A stretch of 64,000 bases of DNA, taken from positions 6,921,001-6,985,000 of the forward strand of contig NZ_CP109485.1 in the NCBI RefSeq assembly GCF_035918235.1, written 5' to 3'. Source of the stretch: Streptomyces sp. NBC_01445. GTDB lineage: Bacteria; Actinomycetota; Actinomycetes; Streptomycetales; Streptomycetaceae. How positions within the stretch are numbered: position 1 is the stretch's first letter; each line of letters opens with the position of its first letter. The translations under genes were made by a program, and so were the position numbers. Below are positions 35,110 through 43,111 of the stretch, piece after piece. Below the pieces are notes generated by a model that saw nothing but the letters and a program-made list of their open reading frames with translations, was not told the DNA's origin and did no database searches.

Positions 35110-35775
35110 TCAGCCGCGCCGGCGGCGGGCCTGCCAGGCCGCGGCCGCGCCGAGCACGACGACGGCGGCGCCGCCCGCGATCAGGCCGACGGAGGGGCCA
35201 CCGCCGTCGGACGCCGCGTCCTTGGACGTGCCCGGCTCGGTCCCCTCGGAAGTCCCCTTGGAGGAAGACACCTGCTCGCCGCAGCCCGTCTTCGGGAAGC
35301 CGGCGATGGAACACAGCAGCGCCTGGTTGTTGTAGCGCAGCGGCTTCGCGACGGCGGCGAGCGCCTCCGCGCTGGTCGCGTCGTCCGCGACGCGCGCACA
35401 CGCCGTACGCGCCTTCGGCGGCGTCTCACCGGACGGCGCGTCCTGCGCCGTGCCGAAGTCGACGACGAGCGCCACCCGCTTCTCGCCGCCCTTCGCCGGA
35501 GTGTCCGCGCAGATGGCGTCGAAGGAAGCAGCCCCGCGCGGCTTCGCCGAGTCCTGCGAGTCCTCGCTCACGGAGAACCGGAACCCCTGCACATCGCCGT
35601 CCGACGGGCGGGCCGTCGACGGGCCCTGCGAGGCGTACACCCAAGCGGAGCCGTCGCGGTCCCAGAACGACCAGTAGCGATAGCCGGTCGCCTGCGCCTG
35701 GCCCGCCCCCGCGACGAGTGCACACAGCACGCCCGATATGAGAACGGCCAGGCTTCGGCGGCGGTACGTGGTCAC
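35110..35775 (-). CDS. Secreted, C-terminally anchored protein (SCO2322-like)
   Basis: A 221-aa protein: signal peptide LAVLISGVLCALVAGAGQA, then a conserved aromatic domain YRYWSFWDRDGSAWVYASQG and GDVQGFRFSVS. A Ser/Thr/Gly-rich stalk and a C-terminal membrane helix with a basic tail follow (VGLIAGGAAVVVLGAAAAW, RRRRG), so it should sit on the outer face of the membrane. It resembles the family represented by S. coelicolor SCO2322. GTG start at 35775 overlaps the stop of the preceding gene by 4 nt. Placed between the alpha/alpha-barrel protein and EcfT, it probably helps deliver the substrate. Confidence 0.75.
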   Translation of the reverse strand: MTTYRRRSLAVLISGVLCALVAGAGQAQATGYRYWSFWDRDGSAWVYASQGPSTARPSDGDVQGFRFSVSEDSQDSAKPRGAASFDAICADTPAKGGEKRVALVVDFGTAQDAPSGETPPKARTACARVADDATSAEALAAVAKPLRYNNQALLCSIAGFPKTGCGEQVSSSKGTSEGTEPGTSKDAASDGGGPSVGLIAGGAAVVVLGAAAAWQARRRRG

Positions 35776-36998
35776 AGCTGCTGCTTCTTGCGGCCGCTGA
35801 ACAGGAAGCCGATGCCGATACCGGCGACGGCCGCGACGGCGACGACGTACCAGACACTGATGCCGCCGTCGTCGTCCTTCTTCTTCTCGTCGGCCGTGGC
35901 GGCCTTCGTGGAGGACGGCGCGGGGCCCGTCGCGTTCAGGGCCTTGACCAGGTCCGTGCCGCCGAAGTCACGCGGGTCGTTGCCCGTCGCGTGCGCGGCG
36001 AAGATCAGCTGGGCGTAGGCGGCCGGACCGGACTGCTCGGCCCAGCCCCCGGCGTTCTTCTCCAGCCAGGCGTACGGGTCCTTCGTGTACTTGACGCCCT
36101 CGGCGGCCGCGATCGAGGTGACCGCGTCGGCGGTGTTGCCGTAGTCGGGCTGCGACTTGGTGCTGCCCGGGGTGACGGCCTTCAGGTACAGGCGGGTGCT
36201 GAGCTGGCCCTGGAGGTAGACGGCGGCGTTGTGCGCGAGGTCCCCGGCCGTCCTGCCGTCCTTGCAGACGTAGCTGTCCGGGGCCTTGCCCTTGCCGGGC
36301 GCCATGCCGGACCCGAGCGCGCCGAGCACGCCGGCCGCGGTGGCGTCCGCGTTGGCGGCCAGCTTGCCCTTCTTGTCGGGCTGATAGGCGAGCGCGCCGC
36401 CGTCCTTGGCGTCCGAGCAGGGGAGCGCGAGCGCGGCCAAGGCGTCCTGGCCGGTCTTGCCGCGGCCCGACTTCACGTCGGCGGGCTTCTCACCGGCCGC
36501 GACGAGCGCGCCGATCACGACGGCGGTCGAGTTGGCGTCGCTGTCCATGCCGAGGTTGTAGCCCCAGCCGCCGTCGCCGTTCTGCGCCTTCTTCAGCCAG
36601 TCCACGCCGCGGGTGACCTCGCCCTCGCGGCCGCCGACCGCGACGAGGGCCTGCACCGCGGCGGCCGTGCTGTTGCTGTCGACGAGCGTCTTCTTGTCGC
36701 ACTCCTTGCCCGGCTCGGCGCGGAAGGCGGCGAACCCGCCGTTCGTGCACTGCTGCCCGGTCAGCCAGTCCACGGCCTTGTCGGCGGGCTTCACACCGAC
36801 GGTGTCCTGCGCGACCAGCGCGATCGACTGCCGCCAGACACCGTCGTACGTCGGGTCGCCCTTCCCGTAGAGCCCGGAGGGGATCGCCACCGAGGGGGAC
36901 GCGGAGGGCGCGGAGCCGTCCGCGAGGGCGGCCGGGGCGGTGGCCATGCCGATGACGGCGGTGGCCGCCACGAGCGCGGCGCTGCGGCGAATGTTCAT
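35772..36998 (-). CDS. Secreted alpha/alpha-barrel (prenyltransferase/squalene-oxidase-repeat) protein, membrane-anchored
   Basis: A 408-aa protein: signal peptide SAALVAATAVIGMATAPAA, then repeats of the squalene-cyclase superfamily (AVDWLTGQQCTNGGFAAF, VDWLKKAQNGDGGWGYNL, DANSTAVVIGALVAAGEKPA, YGNTADAVTSIAAAEGV) over about residues 40-320. A Lys/Asp-rich stalk and a C-terminal helix (VWYVVAVAAVAGIGIGFLF) followed by RKKQQL form the anchor. No cyclase DXDD motif is seen, so a binding role is more likely. Intrinsic factor and transcobalamin use the same barrel type. It is the first gene after the cobalamin riboswitch, which suggests cobalamin capture. Confidence 0.78.
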   Translation of the reverse strand: MNIRRSAALVAATAVIGMATAPAALADGSAPSASPSVAIPSGLYGKGDPTYDGVWRQSIALVAQDTVGVKPADKAVDWLTGQQCTNGGFAAFRAEPGKECDKKTLVDSNSTAAAVQALVAVGGREGEVTRGVDWLKKAQNGDGGWGYNLGMDSDANSTAVVIGALVAAGEKPADVKSGRGKTGQDALAALALPCSDAKDGGALAYQPDKKGKLAANADATAAGVLGALGSGMAPGKGKAPDSYVCKDGRTAGDLAHNAAVYLQGQLSTRLYLKAVTPGSTKSQPDYGNTADAVTSIAAAEGVKYTKDPYAWLEKNAGGWAEQSGPAAYAQLIFAAHATGNDPRDFGGTDLVKALNATGPAPSSTKAATADEKKKDDDGGISVWYVVAVAAVAGIGIGFLFSGRKKQQL

Positions 36999-37129
36999 GG
37001 TGGGGCGGGTGCCTCTCCCTGCGGGGAGCCGGGCGCACGGCACACGCGGGCACCGGGCGGCTCCGGCTCCGTATGCCTCGACGGTGCCGGCCACCGGCGG
37101 GGGCCGATGACGCGAGCCGGTCACGCGCC

Positions 37130-37275
37130 GCACGGGGCAGTCCGGCTCACCACTTACGTGGTTCACGGATTGGGGTCTCCCCTGCTCGAGCGGAGCCGAG
37201 AGCTTGGGGAAGGGTCAGCGCCGGATTCGCACCGGCTTCCCCCCGTGCGGGCATGATGACGACCTGCCCACTGTA
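37130..37275 (-). ncRNA. Cobalamin riboswitch upstream of the ECF operon
   Basis: On the minus strand the core GGGGAAGCCGGTGCGAATCC, then GGCGCTGACCC, matches the B12-box region of cobalamin riboswitches. Further on, GAGCAGGGGAGACCCCAA matches the conserved 3' part (gAGnCAGGAGACC). A hairpin CCACGTAAGTGG follows. The canonical CUGU element after GACCC is not clear, so this is a variant. The 36999-37378 region between the operon and the flotillin gene is filled by this element and a terminator. It predicts repression of the operon by B12. Confidence 0.75.
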
Positions 37276-37304
37276 CCGGCCCGTAGGGGACCTCCCCCGG
37301 GGTG

Positions 37305-37348
37305 CCCGAAGGGCCGGGACAGACCGAAGTCTGCCCCGGCCCTTCGGG
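37305..37348 (-). terminator. Hairpin terminator after the flotillin gene
   Basis: CCCGAAGGGCCGGG (37305-37318) pairs perfectly with CCCGGCCCTTCGGG (37335-37348), with an extra CAG/CTG pair extending into the loop. It separates the flotillin operon from the cobalamin riboswitch transcript. Confidence 0.75.
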
Positions 37349-37378
37349 ACGAGTGCGCCCAGCTGATGACGCCAGTGC

Positions 37379-38584
37379 CTAGCGGATGTCGACCGGCCCG
37401 TCGTCGCCGCTGTCACGGCCGTCGCGACCGTCCACCGGGCTCGACGCCGCCCCCAGGTACCGCTGGATCTCCATCTCGCCGCCGCTCTTCTTGGCGTCGC
37501 CGTCCGGGCCGCCCAGGTTGCGGCGGACCGAGTCCAGGATGGTCAGACCCTGGCCGACGAGTCCGGCCGCGATCTCACCGAGGCCGTCCGCGCCGTTGAG
37601 CACGTTCACGTTGGCGCCCTTGAGACCGCCGGCCGCCTCCTTCACGATCTGCGGCAGCTGGTCGATCAGCATCCGGTCGAGCGCGACCCGGTCGTACGAC
37701 GCCGCCGCCGCGGCCTGGATCTTCATCCGCTCGGCCTCGGCGATGGCCATCACGCGGATCCGCTCGGCGTCCGCCTCCGCGGGCTTCACGACCTCGGCCA
37801 CCAGCTGCTGCTGGCGCAGTTCGGCGGCCCGCTCGGCCAGTTCGGTGCGCGCCGCGAGGACCTCCTGCTCGGCGTGCGCCTGGGCCAGCGGCCCGGCCTG
37901 GGCGGCCGCCGCCTGCGCGCGGTCCACCTCGGCCTTGTACTCGGCCTGGACGACGGCGGTCTGCCGCGCGTACTCGGCCTGGTTGCGCTGGGCCTCCTGC
38001 TCCGCCTGGGTCGAGGCCTGGGTGGCCTGCGCCTGGGCGATCTGGGCCTGCCGCTGGATGGCCGCCTTGTGCGGGGCGGACATCGCGTCGATGTAGCCGG
38101 TGTTGCCGTCGTCGATGGACTGGATCTGGAGCGAGTCCACGATCAGCCCGATCTTCGCCATCTCGGCCTTCGAGGTGTCGAGCACCTCGGCGGCGAGCTT
38201 CTGCCGCTCCGTGACGATCTCCTCGACCGTCATCGAGCCGATGATGGAGCGCAGGTGACCCGCGAAGATCCGGCCGGTCAGGACCGACATCTGGTCCTGG
38301 TCGGACAGGAAGCGCTGGCCGGCGTTGACGATGGACTCCGTGTCGTTGCCGACCTTGAACGCGATGACGGCGCGCACGGTCAGGGCGATGCCCTGCCGGG
38401 TCACGCACTTCTCGACGACCTCGGCCTCGGACATGGCCAAGGACAGAAAGCGGGTCTTGCGGAAGATGGGCAGGACGAATTTTCCGTGTCCCGTCACGAC
38501 CCGGAACGGCGCTCCCCCAAGTCCCCGCCTGCCACCCGAGATCAGCATCGCCTCATCGGGAGCGGGAACGCGATATCCGAACAT
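37379..38584 (-). CDS. Flotillin-like SPFH/PHB domain protein
   Basis: A 401-aa membrane-scaffold protein. The SPFH domain covers about residues 5-190 (MFGYRVPAPDEAMLISG, FKVGNDTESIVNAGQRFL, IGLIVDSLQIQSIDDGN). It is followed by the Ala/Glu/Gln-rich flotillin coiled coil (about 195-310, with repeats like AQAQATQASTQAEQEAQRNQ) and a C-terminal tail. Flotillins organise membrane microdomains. There is no clear N-terminal transmembrane helix, as in other bacterial flotillins that have only a short insertion. It lies 12 nt downstream of the NfeD-like gene, the usual pairing. Confidence 0.88.
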   Translation of the reverse strand: MFGYRVPAPDEAMLISGGRRGLGGAPFRVVTGHGKFVLPIFRKTRFLSLAMSEAEVVEKCVTRQGIALTVRAVIAFKVGNDTESIVNAGQRFLSDQDQMSVLTGRIFAGHLRSIIGSMTVEEIVTERQKLAAEVLDTSKAEMAKIGLIVDSLQIQSIDDGNTGYIDAMSAPHKAAIQRQAQIAQAQATQASTQAEQEAQRNQAEYARQTAVVQAEYKAEVDRAQAAAAQAGPLAQAHAEQEVLAARTELAERAAELRQQQLVAEVVKPAEADAERIRVMAIAEAERMKIQAAAAASYDRVALDRMLIDQLPQIVKEAAGGLKGANVNVLNGADGLGEIAAGLVGQGLTILDSVRRNLGGPDGDAKKSGGEMEIQRYLGAASSPVDGRDGRDSGDDGPVDIR

Positions 38585-38596
38585 CCTTCAGTCTCC

Positions 38597-38863
38597 TTAG
38601 CGGGCGTCACCCGTGTCGCCGGAGCCGTCGGTCCGCTCGTCGTCGAGCGACGGATCGCTCCAGGCCATGACGACGACCTGGCGGGTGCCGCGGGACTCGA
38701 TCACCAGGACCGTCGACCCGCGCTCCATGGGTTCGTCGGACCAAGCGAGAAACGCCTCGCTGCCGCCCCTCACCCGCACCAGTACCTCGCCCGGGCCCTC
38801 GGCTCCGCGCGTGGCGATGACCAGCTTCCCCGTACAGCCGACCACGGCCTCGTCCGGCGCCAT
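38597..38863 (-). CDS. Small NfeD-like OB-fold protein
   Basis: An 88-aa protein upstream of flotillin. The segment VGCTGKLVIATRGAEGPGEV, then VLVRVRGGSEAFLAW and GSTVLVIESRGTRQVVVM, fits a compact OB-fold like the soluble domain of NfeD. NfeD proteins work with SPFH proteins. Here the membrane part is absent. The ATG at 38863 was chosen because residues upstream in the same frame do not look coding. The tail SLDDERTDGSGDTGDAR is acidic. Confidence 0.7.
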   Translation of the reverse strand: MAPDEAVVGCTGKLVIATRGAEGPGEVLVRVRGGSEAFLAWSDEPMERGSTVLVIESRGTRQVVVMAWSDPSLDDERTDGSGDTGDAR

Positions 38864-39018
38864 CGGTGGCCGCCCCCTTGTCGGTCCAGTTCTGAGATGC
38901 CAGACATTACGCCTGTTGCCACCCGCCGACCATGCGGAGGAAGGCCCGTCGGGCAGGCTGTTTCGCACACCCGGTAAAGATCGCGCAACGCCGGTAAAGT
39001 ACAGGTCAAGTGCGTAGG

Positions 39019-40056
39019 TCAGACCGGTGCATACGTCACCGGGTCGCTCCCGGCGACCGCCTCCGCGCGGCCCAGTTTCACCAGCCGGCGCAAGTGCGCC
39101 TCGGCCTCCGAGACCGCGATGGTGCGCGACCCGTAAGGGATCTGTTCCCACGGCCGGTTCCACTCCATCCGCTCGGCGAGCTGCCAGGGGGTGAGCGGGG
39201 TGGCGAGCAGGGTGAGCAGGCCGGTGAGGCGCTCCTCGTGGTGGTCGAGCAGCTCCCGTACGCGGGCGGGGGCGTCGGTGAAGGTGTGCTGGTGGGCCGG
39301 GAGCACCTCGGCGGGGGCCAGGCGCCCGACGCGTTCCAGCGAGTCCAGGTAGTCGCCGAGCGGGTCGGTGACCGTGGCGTCGTCGGGGTCCTCGTAGAGG
39401 CCGATGTGCGGGGTGATGCCCGGGAGCAGATGGTCGCCGGAGAAGAGGCGGCCGTTGCCCGCGAGCCCGGCGGGGTGGTCCTCCTCCAGGTGCAGGCAGA
39501 CATGGCCCGGGGTGTGGCCGGGCGTCCAGATCGCGCGCAGGCGGCGGCCCGGCAGGTCGAGCAGATCGCCCGGGGTGATGGTGCGGTCGGGGAGAGCGGG
39601 GGCGAGGCCCGGGAGGCTGCGGGCCCGGCCCGAGTCGCGGGCGGCGATCAGCGGCGCCATGTGCTCCTCGGGGGCGCCGGCCGCGGCGAGCTTCGCGGCC
39701 ATGAACGCGTACCAGCGCTCCGGCGGGTTCTCCCGGGTGCGGCGCACCACGGAGACATCCGCCTCGTGCATGGCGATCCAGGCGCCGGACGCCTCGCGCA
39801 CCTTGGCCGAAAGGCCGTGGTGATCGGGGTGGTGATGGGTGATCAGGACTCCCGTCACCTCACCGACGCTCGTGCCGCAGGCGGCGAGCCCCCCGGTGAG
39901 CGCGTCCCACGACTCGGGGTCGTCCCAGCCGGTGTCGATGAGGACGGGCCCGCGGTCCGTGTCGAGGAGGTGGACCAGGGTGAAGCCGAGCGGGTTGTCG
40001 GGGATCGGCACCCGAAGGGACCAGACGCCTCCGCCGTGGTCGGTCACCTGCGTCAT
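39019..40056 (-). CDS. MBL-fold metallo-hydrolase
   Basis: A 345-aa metallo-beta-lactamase-fold hydrolase. Metal ligands are in ITHHHPDHHG (near residue 75), the TPGHTPGHVC His (near 195) and FSGDHLLPG Asp. A C-terminal helical domain (LLDHHEERLTGLLTLL) is of the LACTB2/glyoxalase-II-like type. Substrates of this branch are often thioesters or CoA-linked compounds. Start ATG at 40056 has GAGGTGGGG upstream. A perfect KstR-consensus site lies about 47 bp upstream, so the enzyme is probably part of the sterol regulon. Confidence 0.82.
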   Translation of the reverse strand: MTQVTDHGGGVWSLRVPIPDNPLGFTLVHLLDTDRGPVLIDTGWDDPESWDALTGGLAACGTSVGEVTGVLITHHHPDHHGLSAKVREASGAWIAMHEADVSVVRRTRENPPERWYAFMAAKLAAAGAPEEHMAPLIAARDSGRARSLPGLAPALPDRTITPGDLLDLPGRRLRAIWTPGHTPGHVCLHLEEDHPAGLAGNGRLFSGDHLLPGITPHIGLYEDPDDATVTDPLGDYLDSLERVGRLAPAEVLPAHQHTFTDAPARVRELLDHHEERLTGLLTLLATPLTPWQLAERMEWNRPWEQIPYGSRTIAVSEAEAHLRRLVKLGRAEAVAGSDPVTYAPV

Positions 40057-40102
40057 CGGGCCCCACCTCTCGTACGACGACCTCGAACTCCCGCCACTGT
40101 AA

Positions 40103-40116
40103 TAGAACTTGTTCCA
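40103..40116. promoter_or_regulatory. KstR operator, perfect consensus match
   Basis: TAGAACTTGTTCCA matches TNNAACNNGTTNNA at every fixed position. It lies in the 192-bp divergent region between the metallo-hydrolase (47 bp from its start) and the aldehyde dehydrogenase (132 bp). KstR is encoded 2 kb away. Confidence 0.8.
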
Positions 40117-40181
40117 ATGGTCGCCCGGGTCGACTTGTTGCGCGACGGTCGCCGTGCCGATCCGTGGACTCCTGGAACTGG

Positions 40182-40195
40182 AACTGGTATCAGTT
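40182..40195. promoter_or_regulatory. Palindrome AACTGgTATcAGTT upstream of aldehyde dehydrogenase
   Basis: A 14-bp imperfect palindrome (12 of 14 positions symmetric) 53 bp upstream of the aldehyde dehydrogenase start. It differs from both the KstR and the CTGAC patterns, so a third regulator may act at this promoter. Confidence 0.4.
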
Positions 40196-40203
40196 TCCAG
40201 AGG

Positions 40204-40222
40204 TTCTGATGCAGTGTCAGAA
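40204..40222. promoter_or_regulatory. TTCTGA-N7-TCAGAA palindrome (CTGAC-type)
   Basis: A perfect 6-bp inverted repeat. Its core at 40206-40220 (CTGATGCAGTGTCAG) is a one-mismatch relative of the CTGAC-N5-GTCAG sites at 29112, 48352 and 58569. It lies 26 bp upstream of the aldehyde dehydrogenase ATG. Confidence 0.5.
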
Positions 40223-40248
40223 AACTTTCCCGCGAGAGGCGGTCGGTC

Positions 40249-41729
<1,481 letters not shown>

Positions 41730-41730
<1 letters not shown>

Positions 41731-41963
41731 TGGGGGACCGCTGGCACGTAGAGGTCGACCGGGGCGTGTGCATCGGCTCGGCCCAGTGCGTCCACCACGC
41801 CCCGGACGCCTTCCGTCTCGACTCCGGCAGGCAGTCCCGCCCTCTTGAGGCGGAGGCCGACGCCAACGAGAAGATCCTGGCGGCGGCGGAGGGCTGCCCC
41901 GTGGAGGCCGTCATGATCACGCTCCTCGGCAGCGGGGAGTCGGTCTTCCCGCCGGAAGAATAA
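41730..41963 (+). CDS. Ferredoxin of the P450-associated [3Fe-4S]/[4Fe-4S] type
   Basis: A 77-aa ferredoxin. Cluster ligands appear as VCIGSAQCVHHAP (C-x5-C) plus GCPVEAV near the C-terminus, the three-cysteine pattern of actinobacterial P450 ferredoxins. ATG at 41730 shares a base with the aldehyde dehydrogenase stop. It is a likely electron donor for the P450 at 27847 and belongs to the same regulon by its position. Confidence 0.9.
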
Positions 41964-41982
41964 AAAAATCCCCTTTGGCGGG

Positions 41983-42010
41983 TTGCGTCATGACATGGGC
42001 GGTCTATTGT
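41983..42010 (+). promoter_or_regulatory. Putative promoter of the TPP riboswitch RNA
   Basis: TTGCGT (41983-41988) and TATTGT (42005-42010) are spaced by 16 nt and fit a vegetative sigma promoter at four of six positions each. The predicted start would fall near 42016-42018, exactly where the first helix of the riboswitch begins. Confidence 0.5.
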
Positions 42011-42017
42011 GGTAATT

Positions 42018-42199
42018 GGCCTATGAGGCGAGTGAGGGAGTCCCACCGGAGTAGCCGACTGTGGCGTGACGCAAACGGCATCCGCCGTAGCCGACGTCGA
42101 CGGTAGGGCTGAGAGGCCGGAAGGCAGTAGCAGAGCCGGAAGGCGACCCCTAACACCTGATCCGGACCATGCCGGCGCAGGGAACCCGTCTCGTAGGTC
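42018..42199 (+). ncRNA. TPP riboswitch (THI element) with no thiamine gene downstream
   Basis: The conserved THI parts are all present and in order: GGGAGTCCC (P2/P3), GGGCTGAGAGG, ACCCCTAACACCTGATCC, GGACCATGCCGGCGCAGGGA. P1 pairs GGCCTATGAGGCG (42018-42030) with CGTCTCGTAGGTC (42187-42199) using a few G-U pairs. P3 is closed by CCCACCG and CGGTAGGG but its loop is enlarged to about 60 nt and carries two copies of GTAGCCGAC (42051-42059 and 42087-42095). The next gene on this strand is about 900 nt away; kstR on the other strand lies directly in front. Confidence 0.85.
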
Positions 42200-42208
42200 T
42201 TTCGCGTG

Positions 42209-42249
42209 CCCCGGGCGCCGCTCACGGCCCGGGGCCGGCGTCCCGCCGG
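42209..42249. terminator. Two GC-rich hairpins between the riboswitch and kstR
   Basis: CCCCGGG (42209-42215) pairs with CCCGGGG (42228-42234), with inner CCG/CGG pairs; a second small hairpin CCGGC/GCCGG spans 42235-42249. They may end the riboswitch RNA, and also kstR from the other side. TATTTATT follows on the plus strand. Confidence 0.55.
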
Positions 42250-42254
42250 GGCGC

Positions 42255-42875
42255 CTATTTATTCGCGTCCGGCGTGGTGAGGTCGATCAGCCGGCACACC
42301 GTCTCGATGTCTATCTTCACCTGGGCGATCGAGGCGCGCCCCGACAGCCAGGTGATGAGCGCCGAGTGCCAGGTGTGCTCGATGACGCGGACCGCGGAGA
42401 GCTGCTGCGGTGTCGGGTCGTCGAGTTCCATGGCGTCCAGGATGATCGCCGTCGTCTGACGGGAGACCTGGTCGACCTCGGGGCTCACGCTGCGGTCGGC
42501 GAAGGTCAGGGCGCGCACCATCGCGTCGGCGAGGTGCGGCTCGCGCTGGAGCGCGCGGAAGGCCCGCATCAGGGTCTCCGCGACCCGCTCCGAGGGCAGG
42601 TCGGACGAGGGCGGGCGCTTGCGGACCGTGGCGTGCATGTGCTGGAGCTGGTCCTGCATCGTGGCCACGAGGAGATGCACCTTGGACGGGAAGTACCGGT
42701 ACAGCGTGCCGAGCGCGACCTGCGAGGACTCGGCGACCTCACGCATCTGCACCGCGTCGAACCCGCCGCGGCTGGCCAGCTGGGCGCTCGCGTGCAGGAT
42801 GCGGCGGCGGCGCGCCTCCTGGCGCTCGGTGAGGGGCGGCGACGCCGGATGTGCTGTCTTCGCTTCCGCTGTCAT
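42255..42875 (-). CDS. kstR: KstR-family TetR repressor of sterol catabolism
   Basis: A 206-aa TetR regulator. The DNA-binding domain is RRRILHASAQLASRGGFDAV, then QMREVAESSQVALGTLYRYF and PSKVHLL, very close to mycobacterial KstR (GG-EAVQMR, VGTLYRYFPSKVHLLV). The ligand domain has FADRSVSPEVDQVSRQT and TWHSALITWLSGRASI, also KstR-like. KstR binds sterol-derived CoA thioesters and represses uptake and side-chain genes. ATG at 42875 chosen because upstream residues do not match the family. A perfect operator at 43044 suggests autoregulation. Confidence 0.88.
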   Translation of the reverse strand: MTAEAKTAHPASPPLTERQEARRRRILHASAQLASRGGFDAVQMREVAESSQVALGTLYRYFPSKVHLLVATMQDQLQHMHATVRKRPPSSDLPSERVAETLMRAFRALQREPHLADAMVRALTFADRSVSPEVDQVSRQTTAIILDAMELDDPTPQQLSAVRVIEHTWHSALITWLSGRASIAQVKIDIETVCRLIDLTTPDANK

Positions 42876-43043
42876 GTGTCCCGTTCCGTGGCTGTCAAGC
42901 CGTAATCCGGTGTTTTCGAGAGGCTCATCATGGCAGGGGAGCGGGGGCTCCGTCGTGGCGCGAATCACCTGATCCGAGCGTTACAGCGAGGCTACCTGCC
43001 GGTAGATTCTGTGCTCCTTGAAGGATCAAAGAGCCGGCAACTC

Positions 43044-43057
43044 TGAAACTTGTTCTA
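43044..43057. promoter_or_regulatory. KstR operator, perfect consensus match, between kstR and GT4
   Basis: TGAAACTTGTTCTA matches all fixed positions of TNNAACNNGTTNNA. It lies 169 bp upstream of the kstR ATG and 55 bp upstream of the divergent glycosyltransferase GTG, so it may control either or both. The 236-bp region 42876-43111 also has CTACC-TGCC-GGTAG at 42992-43005. Confidence 0.8.
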
Positions 43058-43111
43058 GATTACCGCCCACGCGTAGTCTCGCGTGAACGTGCCGCGAGAA
43101 GGGGGCCACGA

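Noticed and set aside
42066..42905. A 279-codon plus-strand frame after the TPP riboswitch
   Set aside because: It is the antisense shadow of kstR and starts inside the riboswitch; it has no family resemblance, so it is not the missing riboswitch target.
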